From PBB1 sp043749095 (lineage in GTDB: Bacteria; Pseudomonadota; Gammaproteobacteria; Burkholderiales; Burkholderiaceae_C): DNA of 15,381 nucleotides. Where the stretch lies: contig JAYVEB010000097.1 in assembly GCA_043749095.1 (NCBI GenBank), forward strand, positions 1 through 15,381, read 5' to 3'. The notes beneath the pieces were generated by a model. The model saw only the letters and a program-made list of their open reading frames with translations, ran no database searches and was not told where the DNA came from. Position numbers and translations under genes: made by a program. Positions within the stretch are counted from its first letter, which is position 1. The number at the start of each line of letters is the position of its first letter. This document shows, piece by piece, positions 1 to 8,200 of this stretch.

Positions 1-1707
1 CTCCTGCAGCCGCAGCTGATCGAGCAGCAGATCCAGCTGCAGTCTCAGGTCCGGCTGAGTCTCTGGATCGTGGAAGCTGGCGATGCGACCCAAGGTGGCC
101 CGGGCGCGCTCGTCATCGCCCACGGCCCGCGTGAGTTCATCCAGCAGCGCCGCCGTGCTCATTGGCCCATGGTCATGCAGGCAGCGCTCCACGTTGGCGA
201 ACAACGCCGCGTAGGGTGTCGCCTGCCCGGCCAGCAGGTCATGGGCTTCCCCGTCGATCTCCCACCACAGCTCGGCACGGTGCAGCAGCAGCCAAAAGAC
301 GCGGTCCAGCTGGTTGGCCGTGGCTTGGCGCGCTGCTCTGACGAGCCGTCGCGGTGGCGTCGCTGCAGCTTCCGTGGTGGCCGGGCGGGTTTTTGATGTG
401 CCCGTTCGCCACAGGCCGCTCAATTCGCTGGCATCGAGCGTGGCGACGCTGGCCAGCTCGCCGAGCAGCTGGCGCTTCAAGGCGCCGTCGGGCAGGGCGG
501 TCCACAGCGGGCGGGCGATCGCGAGAAAGCGCGCACGGCCTTCTGCCGTCGCCATGTCGCAGCCCTCTTGCGCGACGGCGACCAGTTGGCGCGACAGCGG
601 CACGGCCTGCTCGATGCAGCGGGCGAAACCCTCGGTGCCATGCTCGCGCACATAGGAGTCGGGGTCGTGCTCTGCCGGCAGGAACAGGAAGCGGATGCCA
701 CGTAGATCGGTCGCGTGGGGCAGTGCCGCTTCCAGCGCGCGACCGGCGGCGCGCCGGCCGGCAGCATCGCCGTCGAAGCTGAACACCACCGCATCGGTGA
801 AGCGGAACAGCTTTTGCACATGCTCGGCGGTGCAAGCAGTGCCGAGGGTGGCAACCGCGTTCGGGAAGCCCAGCTGTGCCAGCGCCACCACGTCCATGTA
901 GCCCTCGACGACCAGCACGAAGCCGTGCTGGCGGATGGCGGTGCGGGCCTCGAACAGGCCGTACAGCTCGCGGCCCTTGCTGAACACCGGCGTCTCGGGT
1001 GAATTCAGGTACTTCGGCTCGCCGCGGTCCAGCACCCGCCCACCGAAGCCGATCAGATCGCCTTGCACCGAGCGGATCGGGAACATGATGCGGTCGCGGA
1101 AGCGGTCGTAGCGCTTCGCGTCTGCGGCGGGGTCGTCGGCTTCCTGTGCGATCACCAGACCGCTTTCTTCCAGCAGCGGGTCGTCGTAGCGCGGGAAGGC
1201 GCTGGCCAGTGCACGCCAGCCGTCGGGGGCATAGCCCATTGCGAAGCGGGCGGCAATCTCGCCGCTGAGGCCGCGCTGCTTCAGGTAGTCGATCGCACGC
1301 GGGCTGGCCTTGAGCTGCTGGCGGTAGTGGCTTGCCGCCTTCGCCAGCACGTCGGACAGGGTGCCCTGCCGCTCTTTGAGCTTGTTCGCGCGTTCGCGTT
1401 CTTCGGGCGAGCGCTCGTCCTGTGGCACCGTCATGCCGACTTGCTGCGCCAGGTCGTTGACCGCATCGATGAAGCCCATGCCCGAGTGTTCCATCAGGAA
1501 CCCGATGGCGTTGCCGTGTACGCCGCAACCGAAGCAGTGGTAGGTCTGGCGGCTCGGGCTGACCGCGAAGCTGGGGGATTTCTCGCCGTGGAACGGGCAC
1601 AAACCCATGTGGTTCGCGCCCGATTTCTTCAGCGCGACGTGGCGGCCGACGACCTCGGCGATGTCGACGCGGGAGAGCAGATCCTGAAGGAAGGAGGGGG
1701 CGATCAC
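1..1707 (-). CDS. dnaG: DNA primase DnaG (3' end cut by window edge)
   Basis: DnaG makes the RNA primers for chromosome replication and is recruited by DnaB helicase. The frame is open for 569 codons and leaves the window without a stop. The N-terminal CHC2 zinc finger has C37, H40, C58 and C61 (CPFHGEKSPSF, then YHCFGCG). The TOPRIM catalytic core shows EGYMD at 268-272 and DGD at 312-314, matching the acidic metal-binding residues of E. coli DnaG offset by three. The last ~130 residues are the start of the DnaB-binding domain, of which perhaps 30-60 residues are missing. The start is GTG (V-I-A-P-S-F-L-Q-D-L-L): an in-frame TAA lies four codons upstream and no ATG intervenes. The purine-rich GAAGGA abuts the GTG directly, an unusually short spacing. 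The hns-like gene lies upstream on the same strand behind its own terminator. Confidence 0.97.
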   Translation of the reverse strand, partial: MIAPSFLQDLLSRVDIAEVVGRHVALKKSGANHMGLCPFHGEKSPSFAVSPSRQTYHCFGCGVHGNAIGFLMEHSGMGFIDAVNDLAQQVGMTVPQDERSPEERERANKLKERQGTLSDVLAKAASHYRQQLKASPRAIDYLKQRGLSGEIAARFAMGYAPDGWRALASAFPRYDDPLLEESGLVIAQEADDPAADAKRYDRFRDRIMFPIRSVQGDLIGFGGRVLDRGEPKYLNSPETPVFSKGRELYGLFEARTAIRQHGFVLVVEGYMDVVALAQLGFPNAVATLGTACTAEHVQKLFRFTDAVVFSFDGDAAGRRAAGRALEAALPHATDLRGIRFLFLPAEHDPDSYVREHGTEGFARCIEQAVPLSRQLVAVAQEGCDMATAEGRARFLAIARPLWTALPDGALKRQLLGELASVATLDASELSGLWRTGTSKTRPATTEAAATPPRRLVRAARQATANQLDRVFWLLLHRAELWWEIDGEAHDLLAGQATPYAALFANVERCLHDHGPMSTAALLDELTRAVGDDERARATLGRIASFHDPETQPDLRLQLDLLLDQLRLQE

Positions 1708-1789
1708 TCCTTCAGTTTAGCGGCGGGCCCATGCGCTGGCGGGAGCCCACCGCTGGTCCGACGACCCATTCAGTCCGTGGTCCGGCCGG

Positions 1790-1813
1790 AAAAGCGCAGC
1801 CCTTTGGCCGCGC
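1790..1813 (-). terminator. Rho-independent terminator of the hns-like gene
   Basis: Read on the minus strand, an 8-bp stem (GCGCGGCC with GGCTGCGC, one G-U pair) closes an AAAG loop and is followed directly by TTTT. It begins 5 nt after the hns-like stop codon. Stem, loop and short U tract fit an intrinsic terminator. It probably separates hns transcription from dnaG, although the U tract is short and some readthrough is possible. Confidence 0.65.
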
Positions 1814-1818
1814 CGCTG

Positions 1819-2127
1819 TCAGACCGCGAAATCGCTCAGCTGGCGACCGGAAGCCAGCGCGGCCTTCAGCCATTTCGGTTGCAAGCCGCGGCCGCTCCAG
1901 GATTCGCCGGTGGCGGTGTTGCGGTATTTCGCGGCGACCTTGCCACCCTTGGCGGCGCTCGGCGCACGCGTGGACGACTTCACCGAAATATCGGCGATGG
2001 TCAGACCGTATTCCTGCATCAGGCTTTTGACTTGCGCAATGGCGCTGGCAAGTTCTTCCTTGCGCGTCGACTCGATTGCCTTGTCCAGGGCTGCTTTTTG
2101 ATTCAGCAATTCTTTTAGTGTCGACAT
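1819..2127 (-). CDS. H-NS-like nucleoid-associated protein
   Basis: This 102-aa protein belongs to the short H-NS family of betaproteobacteria, which coats AT-rich DNA and silences or shapes transcription. Residues 1-45 form a charged helical oligomerisation segment (TLKELLNQKAALDKAIEST and onward). Residues 48-65 are a Ser/Ala/Lys-rich linker. The C-terminal DNA-binding domain begins with KYRN (67-70) and continues TGESWSGRGLQPKWL (73-87). The minor-groove-binding loop is RGL rather than the more common RGR/RGK, so one positive charge is absent; related proteins vary here too. The start has a good AAAGGA ribosome site at 2134-2139 with six bases between it and the ATG. The upstream region is AT-rich compared with the neighbourhood, consistent with autoregulation (inference). 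A terminator follows the stop. Confidence 0.93.
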   Translation of the reverse strand: MSTLKELLNQKAALDKAIESTRKEELASAIAQVKSLMQEYGLTIADISVKSSTRAPSAAKGGKVAAKYRNTATGESWSGRGLQPKWLKAALASGRQLSDFAV

Positions 2128-2160
2128 GAGCTTTCCTTTGAACGTAGATTAATGGGGCAT

Positions 2161-2208
2161 CGTATAGCCAGATGCAGAGTGAGTATACAAAACTCCGTGC
2201 AGCGCCAA
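2161..2208 (-). promoter_or_regulatory. Two candidate sigma-70 promoters for the hns-like gene
   Basis: On the minus strand, TATACT (2182-2187) lies 15 bases after TTGGCG (2203-2208), or 16 after the overlapping TTTGGC. A second box, TATACG (2161-2166), lies 18 bases after TTGTAT (2185-2190). Either would give a short leader of roughly 25-50 nt before the hns ATG. The -10 boxes are good, the -35 boxes mediocre; both are predictions by eye. The stretch 2209-2298 upstream is AT-rich with poly-A/T runs, which could be a curved or H-NS-bound region. Confidence 0.4.
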
Positions 2209-2298
2209 ACCTGTAAGCCATTAATCAGCGTGAATCAAAACGCAAAAACAACGACAACCGTCTCATTTTCATGCGCAGATCGATTTCACAACAAATAC

Positions 2299-2571
2299 TC
2301 ATGCCGACGGCGGAACGTAACCGGCCACCTGTTCCGCGCCGCTGCCAAAAAAGAAATTCTCCATCTGCCGTGCCAAATATTGACGGGCCCGCAGGTCTGC
2401 CAGATTCAAACGGTTTTCATTGACCAGCATCGTCTGGTGTTTCATCCACAGAGCCCAGGCTTCCTTGCTGACCTCGTTGTAGATGCGCTTGCCCAATTCG
2501 CCGGGGTAGGGCGAGTAATCGAGGCCCTCGCCGTCTATCTTCAGGTGGATGCAATGGACGGTGCGTGCCAT
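2299..2571 (-). CDS. yggX: Fe(II)-trafficking / oxidative damage protection protein YggX
   Basis: This 90-aa protein is a clear YggX family member, which in enterobacteria helps protect Fe-S clusters and is linked to Fe(II) handling in the cytoplasm. The family signatures are intact: conserved C7 in MARTVHC, the block YPGELGKRIYNEVSKEAW, then KHQTMLVNENRLNL, and a GYVPPSA tail matching the GYTP ending of the E. coli protein. Length equals the family norm (about 90 aa). The chosen ATG has a GGAGA ribosome site six bases upstream. The reading frame extends further upstream, but that part has no family similarity and would run into argA. It lies 65 bp downstream of argA on the same strand and may share its transcript; a hairpin sits in the gap. 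Confidence 0.96.
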   Translation of the reverse strand: MARTVHCIHLKIDGEGLDYSPYPGELGKRIYNEVSKEAWALWMKHQTMLVNENRLNLADLRARQYLARQMENFFFGSGAEQVAGYVPPSA

Positions 2572-2609
2572 GGGGTGTCTCCGAAAGGGTTGATTCAATG
2601 AATGATCTA

Positions 2610-2635
2610 CACGTCGCGCCGAGCGGCGTGACGTG
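2610..2635. repeat. 26-nt inverted repeat between argA and yggX
   Basis: CACGTCGCGCCG and CGGCGTGACGTG are 12-nt arms that pair at 11 of 12 positions, separated by AG. It begins one base after the argA stop codon. No U tract follows on either strand, so it is not a textbook terminator. In the argA transcript the imperfect pair is an A-C mismatch; in a plus-strand transcript it would be G-U. It could be an mRNA-stabilising 3' hairpin, a Rho-associated stop or a protein-binding palindrome. Confidence 0.6.
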
Positions 2636-2636
2636 C

Positions 2637-3977
2637 TCAGGCAAGTGTCTTCACCAGCACCTGCGAGCGGCGGTCCCAGTTGTATTTGCGTTGCCGCGCT
2701 TCGGGCAACCACTCGGGTGAAACCTGCTCGAAACCGCGCTTGATGAACCAGTGCATGGTTCGTGTGGTCAACACGAAGATGCTGGTCAATCCGATCGCGC
2801 GGGCGCGCTGTTCAATGCGCTTGAGAATGCGCTCACCGTCACCTTGCCCTTGTACCTCGGGCGACACCGTCAGCGCAGCCATCTCGCCGGTGTGTTTCTC
2901 TGGATAAGGGTATAGAGCAGCGCATCCGAATATCACGCCATCGTGCTCGATGACCGTGTAGAAATCGATATCACGTTCGATTTCAGTGCGATCCCTTTTC
3001 ACCAGCGTGCCGTCGTTTTCAAATGGCACGATCAACTGCAGCACGCCGCCGATGTCGTCGGCCGTGGCTTCGCGCAAACTTTCCAGTTTTTCATCGACGA
3101 TCATCGTGCCCACACCATCGTGGGTGAATGATTCCATCAACACCGAGCCATCGACAGAAAAAGGAATGATGTGCACCCGCACGACGCCGTTTTGGCTGGC
3201 CTTCACTGCATGCTGCAAATAAAACGCGGTATCGGTGGGCTGTTGTGGATTCGGCAAGGCCGCAAGCAGTTTCTCGGCGTCGGCGAGTGCCAATTCCTGA
3301 TCGATTGCGCTGTCCGGATCGGTGATGTCCAGCGGAATCCCTTTGACCTCGGTAACGTAAATCAGCTTGTCGGCCTGCAAGGAAATCGCGGCGCTGGCGG
3401 CGACATCTTCCATGCTGAGGTTGAAGGCTTCGCCGGTCGGCGAAAACCCGAACGGCGACAGCATCACCAGTGCGCCGAAATCGACGGCGCGGCGGATGCC
3501 GATCGCGTCGATCTTGCGCACCAGCCCGGTGTGCAGGAAGTCCACGCCGTCGATCACGCCGACCGGCTTGGCGGTGATGAAGTTGCCCGACACCACGCGG
3601 ATCTGGCTGCCCGCCATCGGCGTGTTCGGCAGCCCTTGCGAGAACGCGGCTTCGATCTCGTAGCGCAACTGGCCGGCGGCCTCCTGCGCGCAGTCGAGCG
3701 CGATCGCATCGGTCACGCGCATGCCGTGGCTGTATTGAGAGACATGTCCCTTGGCCCTGAGCTGCTCCTCGACCTGCGGCCGAAAGCCATGCACCAGCAC
3801 GACCTTGATGCCCATGGCGTGGATCAGTGCCAGGTCTTGTGCGAAGGTGTTGAGCTTGCCGGCCGCGATCAGCTCACCGGCAATGGCGACGACAAAGGTC
3901 TTGCTGCGGTGCGCATGGATGTACGGTGCGACCGAGCGGAACCACGGAACGAACGTGTGCGGGAAGACCAGGCTCAT
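2637..3977 (-). CDS. argA: N-acetylglutamate synthase (amino-acid N-acetyltransferase)
   Basis: This 446-aa enzyme transfers acetyl from acetyl-CoA to L-glutamate, the first step of arginine biosynthesis in the cytoplasm. Residues 1 to about 290 form the amino-acid-kinase-like domain that carries arginine feedback control (FVVAIAGELI, VVLVHGFRPQ, the NFITAKPVGVIDG segment). Residues from about 300 on form the GNAT acetyltransferase domain, with the acetyl-CoA loop QGQGDG at 376-381 and TRTMHWFIKRGFE near the end. Length matches bacterial ArgA. I chose ATG at 3977 (MSLVFPHTFVPWF), the usual family N-terminus. A further in-frame ATG at 4010 adds 11 residues without similarity and would overlap hrpA's start region. 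No strong ribosome site precedes either. It is divergent from hrpA across 42 bp and probably co-transcribed with yggX. Confidence 0.96.
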   Translation of the reverse strand: MSLVFPHTFVPWFRSVAPYIHAHRSKTFVVAIAGELIAAGKLNTFAQDLALIHAMGIKVVLVHGFRPQVEEQLRAKGHVSQYSHGMRVTDAIALDCAQEAAGQLRYEIEAAFSQGLPNTPMAGSQIRVVSGNFITAKPVGVIDGVDFLHTGLVRKIDAIGIRRAVDFGALVMLSPFGFSPTGEAFNLSMEDVAASAAISLQADKLIYVTEVKGIPLDITDPDSAIDQELALADAEKLLAALPNPQQPTDTAFYLQHAVKASQNGVVRVHIIPFSVDGSVLMESFTHDGVGTMIVDEKLESLREATADDIGGVLQLIVPFENDGTLVKRDRTEIERDIDFYTVIEHDGVIFGCAALYPYPEKHTGEMAALTVSPEVQGQGDGERILKRIEQRARAIGLTSIFVLTTRTMHWFIKRGFEQVSPEWLPEARQRKYNWDRRSQVLVKTLA

Positions 3978-4019
3978 CGTGGCGCTTTGAAATAATGCTC
4001 GATTTTGCATGAAGGCCCG
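3978..4019. promoter_or_regulatory. argA-hrpA divergent intergenic region
   Basis: Only 42 bp separate the two start codons. It holds the one AT-rich patch locally (TTTGAAATAATGC, 3986-3998), which could supply -10-like elements to either side, but no convincing -35/-10 pair is visible. If both genes are transcribed from here, their promoters must overlap each other or the opposite coding sequence. Confidence 0.35.
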
Positions 4020-7000
4020 ATGACGTCTGCCCCGCGAGCCCGCCCGACGCTCCGCTCTTCGCCCCGTCCGAGCGCGACGCCCGCGAACCCCATCCCGCCG
4101 ATCAACTTCGCCGAGGCGCTGCCGCTGTCGGCGCGCCGCGATGAAATCGCGAAGGCCATCGAAGCACATCAGGTGGTCGTCGTCTGTGGCGAGACCGGCT
4201 CGGGCAAGACCACGCAACTGCCGAAGATCGCGCTGACGCTGGGTCGTGGCCGCGGTGCCGGCGGAAGTGGGCTGATCGGGCACACGCAACCGCGGCGCAT
4301 TGCCGCGTCGAGCGTGGCCAAGCGCATCGCGCAGGAACTGAACTCGCCGCTGGGCGAGGTGGTCGGCTTCAAGGTGCGGTTTCAGGACCGGCTGACGCCG
4401 GGCGCCAGCGTCAAGCTGATGACCGACGGCATCCTGCTGGCCGAGACGCAGACCGATTCGCTACTGCGCTCCTACGACACCATCATCATCGACGAGGCGC
4501 ATGAGCGCAGCCTGAATATCGACTTCCTGCTCGGCTACCTGCGTCAGTTGCTGCCGAGGCGTCCGGACCTTAAGGTGATCGTGACCTCGGCCACGATCGA
4601 CGCCGATCGTTTTGCCCAGCACTTCGCCAGCAAGGACGGCCCAGCGCCAGTGATCCAGGTGTCGGGCCGCTTGTTCCCGGTCGAGCAGCGCTGGCGGCCT
4701 TTCGAGGACAGCCGTGAGTACGGCCTGAACCACGCGATCGCCGATGCGGTCGACGAGCTGTGGATGGCCGGCGCGGCGGGAGGAATGGGAACAAGCAGTG
4801 GCGACGTGCTGGTGTTCCTGCCCGGCGAGCGCGAGATCCGCGACGCGGCCGATCACCTGCGCCGCCACCACCCGCCGGGCGTCGAGGTCGTCCCGTTGTT
4901 CGCGCGGCTCAGCCAGCAGGAACAGGACCAGGTCTTCGAGCCGCACAGCGCGCGCCGCATCGTGCTTGCTACCAATGTGGCCGAGACCTCGCTGACGGTG
5001 CCGGGCATCCAGTATGTGATCGACGCCGGCACGGCGCGCGTCAAGCGCTACAGCTACCGCAACAAGGTCGAGCAGTTGCAGATCGAGCCGACCAGTCAGG
5101 CGGCAGCCAACCAGCGCGCCGGCCGCTGCGGCCGTGTCAGCAACGGCATCTGCATCCGGCTTTACGACGAAAAGGATTTCGCCGGCCGGCCGAAATTCAC
5201 CGACCCAGAAATCATGCGCTCGTCGCTGGCCGGCGTGATCCTGCGGATGAAGTCGCTGAACCTGGGGCTGGTCGAGGATTTCCCGTTCATCGAGCCGCCG
5301 CCGCGCCGTGCGATCGCCGATGGCTACCAGTTGCTGGCCGAGCTCGGCGCCGTCGATGAACAAAACGAGCTGACGGCCATGGGCACCGAGCTGGCACGCC
5401 TGCCGCTCGACCCACGCGTTGGCCGAATGATCCTGGAGGCGCGCAGTCGCCAGGCCCTGACCGAGGTGCTGGTCGTGGCCAGCGCGATGAGCGTGCAGGA
5501 CGTGCGCGATCGCCCACTGGAAGCGCAGCAGGCGGCCGACGAGGCGCACAAGAAATTCGACGACGAACGCTCGGAATTCCTGGGCACGTTGAAGCTGTGG
5601 AAATGGCTCGAAGCCGCGCGCGGCGCCGGCCTCAGCGCCGTAACACCTGAACCACACCGCGAGCACAAGCTCAGCGTGCGCAAGCAGGAGCAGCTGCTGC
5701 GCGAGCACTTCATCTCGCCACGCCGCGTGCGCGAGTGGCGCGACATCCATTCGCAGCTGCTCACCGTCGTCGCCGAGCACGGGTGGCGGCTCAACGCGTC
5801 GCCCGCCACCTACGAGCAACTGCACTTGTCGCTGCTGGCCGGCCTGCTCGGCAACATCGGCGTCAAAAGCGACGAAGACGAGTGGTACCTCGGCGCACGT
5901 GGCATCCGCTACTACCGCCATCCGGGCATCCACCTGTCGAAGAAGCCCGGCCGCTGGATCGTCGCGGCGGAGCTGGTCGATACGACCCGCTTGTACGGCC
6001 GCGGCATCGCGGCGATCGAGCCGCAATGGCTGCCGCAAATCGCGGCACACGTCATCAAGACGCAGCTGCTCGAACCGCACTGGGAAAAGAAGGCGGCCGA
6101 GGTGATCGCGCTGGAGCGTGCGACGCTGTACGGCATCGTCGTCTACAGCAACCGGCGCGTGAACTTCGGGCTGGTGAACCCGGCCGAGGCGCGCGAGATC
6201 TTCATTCGCGAAGCGCTGGTCGCCGGCGAATGGGAAACGCGGTTGCCGTTCCTGGCGGCCAACCGCAAGCTGATCGCGCAGGTCGAAGACCTTGAGCACA
6301 AGTCACGCCGCCAGGACGTTCTGGTCGACGACGAACTGATCCATGCCTTCTACGACCAGCAGTTGCCAGCCGACGTGTGCAGCGGCGCGACGCTGGAGCG
6401 CTGGTTCCGCCAAGAGGTCAAGCGCCAGCCGAACCTGTTGCTGCTGACGCGCGAAGAACTGATGCGCCACGAAGCGGCCGGCATCACCACCGCCGCATTC
6501 CCGAAGACGCTGCGCATGGGCGGTGTCGATTGCGCTGCGCTCTACCTTCACGAGCCCGGCGATGTGAAGGACGGCGTGACGGTGACGGTGCCGATCTATG
6601 CGTTGAACCAAGTCATCGACGAACGCTGCGAATGGCTGGTGCCCGGCATGCTGAAGGACAAGGTGCTGGCGCTGGTGAAAAGCCTGCACCAGCGGCCACG
6701 CTCTCGGCTGGTGCCGCTGCCGGACTACGCAGCGGCCTTCGTTGCCGACGCGGGCACGGCGAACGCGATCTTGGGCTCAGGCAGCGGCGGCTTGGTCGAT
6801 GCCTTGCTGAAGCATGTGCGCGACAAGACCCAGGTCGATGTCAAGCGGGCCGACTTCAAGCCTGAGCAGGTGCCGCCGCACCTGTACATGAACTTCCGCG
6901 TCGTCGACGAGAACGGCCGCCAGCTCGGCATGGGCCGCAATCTGGCAATGCTGAAGGCCGAACTGGGCAGCCAGGCGCGATCGGCGTTTCAGGCGCTGGC

Positions 7001-7979
7001 GCAGTTGAAGGCGCCCGCGGCGGCTGGGGCGAGCGTGCGTGTGGTGACCGGCACGCAAGCTGCTGCACAGCGCATACCTGCATCCATTGCGCCGGCCGAG
7101 GCCCGACCTGCCGCAGCGTCCGCCAGCGCCGAGGCGCTGTACACCGACTGGACTTTCGGCGAGCTGCCCGAGCTGCTGGAAGTGCGACGTGGCGCGCAGA
7201 GCATGGTCGGCTTCCCGGCGCTGATCGACCGCGGGACGGCGGTTGCGATCGAGGTGTTTGACGAGCCCGCGATGGCGTCATCGCGCCACCTTGTAGGCCT
7301 GCGCCGGCTGGTGGCGCTGCAGATCCGCGAGGCGTTGAAGTACCTGGAGAAGAACATCCCCGACCTGCAGAAGATGTCCGTACTTTATCTGGCGCTCGGC
7401 TCGGCCGACGAGTTGCGCGAGCAGGTGATTGGTCTGGCCATCGACCGCGCCTTTCTGGTCGACCCGCTGCCCACCGATGCGGCCGCCTTCCGGCGCCGCA
7501 TCGACGAAGGGCGAGGGCGCCTGACGCTGATCGCCAACGAGATCGCGCGCGCAGCGCATGCGGTGCTGGTCGATCACGCCGCCGCAGTGCGCAAGCTGAA
7601 GGACTCGCGGGCGCCGAAAGAGGTGTCGGACGACATCGAGGCGCAGCTCGCCCGGCTGGTGTCCAAGCGCTTTCTGCAAACCACGCCGTGGGCGCAATTG
7701 GCCCACCTCCCGCGCTACCTGAAAGGCGTCGTGATGCGGCTCGACAAATGGCGTGCCGACCAGGCACGAGACGCCGCGCGGCTGGCCGAGCTGCGGCCGA
7801 TCGAACAGCGCTGCCTGCGTGCCGTGGCCGAGCGCAAGGGGGTGCGCGATGCGCGGCTCGACGAGTTCCGCTGGCTGCTCGAAGAGCTGCGCATCAGCCT
7901 CTTCGCGCAGGAGCTGCGCACGCCGCAGCCGGTCAGCGTCAAGCGGCTGGAAAAGGCATGGGTGCAGATGACGCAATGA
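4020..7979 (+). CDS. hrpA: ATP-dependent RNA helicase HrpA (DEAH box)
   Basis: HrpA is a large DEAH-box 3'-5' RNA helicase; the family acts in mRNA processing and, in E. coli, in resolving stalled ribosomes. The 1319-aa product is close to E. coli HrpA (about 1300). Visible motifs are Walker A GETGSGKT (57-64), DEAH (158-161), SAT (190-192) and motif VI QRAGRCGR (365-372), followed by the HA2/winged-helix and OB regions and the long HrpA-specific C-terminal part. An Ala/Pro-rich linker lies near residues 1000-1040, and the family's C-terminal block ends in VSVKRLEKAWVQ. I chose ATG 4020 because GAAGG lies four bases upstream; an in-frame TTG at 4005 is the alternative. No terminator is evident in the 43 bp before the tRNA gene. 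Confidence 0.97.
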   Translation: MTSAPRARPTLRSSPRPSATPANPIPPINFAEALPLSARRDEIAKAIEAHQVVVVCGETGSGKTTQLPKIALTLGRGRGAGGSGLIGHTQPRRIAASSVAKRIAQELNSPLGEVVGFKVRFQDRLTPGASVKLMTDGILLAETQTDSLLRSYDTIIIDEAHERSLNIDFLLGYLRQLLPRRPDLKVIVTSATIDADRFAQHFASKDGPAPVIQVSGRLFPVEQRWRPFEDSREYGLNHAIADAVDELWMAGAAGGMGTSSGDVLVFLPGEREIRDAADHLRRHHPPGVEVVPLFARLSQQEQDQVFEPHSARRIVLATNVAETSLTVPGIQYVIDAGTARVKRYSYRNKVEQLQIEPTSQAAANQRAGRCGRVSNGICIRLYDEKDFAGRPKFTDPEIMRSSLAGVILRMKSLNLGLVEDFPFIEPPPRRAIADGYQLLAELGAVDEQNELTAMGTELARLPLDPRVGRMILEARSRQALTEVLVVASAMSVQDVRDRPLEAQQAADEAHKKFDDERSEFLGTLKLWKWLEAARGAGLSAVTPEPHREHKLSVRKQEQLLREHFISPRRVREWRDIHSQLLTVVAEHGWRLNASPATYEQLHLSLLAGLLGNIGVKSDEDEWYLGARGIRYYRHPGIHLSKKPGRWIVAAELVDTTRLYGRGIAAIEPQWLPQIAAHVIKTQLLEPHWEKKAAEVIALERATLYGIVVYSNRRVNFGLVNPAEAREIFIREALVAGEWETRLPFLAANRKLIAQVEDLEHKSRRQDVLVDDELIHAFYDQQLPADVCSGATLERWFRQEVKRQPNLLLLTREELMRHEAAGITTAAFPKTLRMGGVDCAALYLHEPGDVKDGVTVTVPIYALNQVIDERCEWLVPGMLKDKVLALVKSLHQRPRSRLVPLPDYAAAFVADAGTANAILGSGSGGLVDALLKHVRDKTQVDVKRADFKPEQVPPHLYMNFRVVDENGRQLGMGRNLAMLKAELGSQARSAFQALAQLKAPAAAGASVRVVTGTQAAAQRIPASIAPAEARPAAASASAEALYTDWTFGELPELLEVRRGAQSMVGFPALIDRGTAVAIEVFDEPAMASSRHLVGLRRLVALQIREALKYLEKNIPDLQKMSVLYLALGSADELREQVIGLAIDRAFLVDPLPTDAAAFRRRIDEGRGRLTLIANEIARAAHAVLVDHAAAVRKLKDSRAPKEVSDDIEAQLARLVSKRFLQTTPWAQLAHLPRYLKGVVMRLDKWRADQARDAARLAELRPIEQRCLRAVAERKGVRDARLDEFRWLLEELRISLFAQELRTPQPVSVKRLEKAWVQMTQ

Positions 7980-8008
7980 TCGATGTCCGCAGGGCCTCGT
8001 GTTCGACA

Positions 8009-8014
8009 TACAAT
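8009..8014 (+). promoter_or_regulatory. Candidate -10 box for tRNA-Pro
   Basis: TACAAT lies eight bases upstream of the mature tRNA 5' end, which suits a tRNA promoter. The -35 position (about 7986-7991) is poor, so this is a weak prediction; readthrough from hrpA is also possible. Confidence 0.35.
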
Positions 8015-8022
8015 GGAACTCT

Positions 8023-8099
8023 CGGGGCGTAGCGCAGCCTGGTAGCGCACCTGGTTTGGGACCAGGTGGTCGTGAGTTCGAATCCCACCGCCCCGACCA
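8023..8099 (+). tRNA. tRNA-Pro (anticodon UGG)
   Basis: This is a full cloverleaf. The acceptor arms CGGGGCG and CGCCCCG pair perfectly. The D arm reads GCGC-AGCCTGGTA-GCGC. The anticodon stem CCTGG/CCAGG encloses the loop TTTGGGA, giving anticodon TGG with G37 as expected for proline tRNAs. The T loop is TTCGAAT, the discriminator is A, and CCA is encoded at 8097-8099. Proline codons CCA/CCG/CCU would be read. Spurious reading frames crossing this gene on both strands are tRNA artefacts. Confidence 0.97.
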
Positions 8100-8200
8100 G
8101 TCTCCCATGTTCAGTGCCCCGCACTGGGCCCTCTCTGGTGACGCATTCCCGCTTCGACGAATCGGCTCCAACGGATTCGATGCAGCGGTCACGGTCAACG

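Noticed and set aside
239..1600. Long minus-strand open frame (453 codons) over the dnaG region
   Set aside because: It is out of frame with the clear zinc-finger and TOPRIM motifs of DnaG, and is Arg/Pro/Ala-rich as expected for a shadow frame in GC-rich DNA.
2572..2712. Upstream extension of the yggX frame
   Set aside because: It overlaps the argA 3' end and lacks YggX similarity; the inner ATG has a good ribosome site and the standard MARTVHC start.
4461..6299. 612-codon minus-strand frame opposite hrpA
   Set aside because: The plus strand encodes a complete HrpA with all helicase motifs; the antisense frame has no recognisable family.
8112..8126. CAGTGC-CCC-GCACTG hairpin after tRNA-Pro as a terminator
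   Set aside because: Six-bp stem with a 3-nt loop and no U tract after it; not enough to call a terminator.
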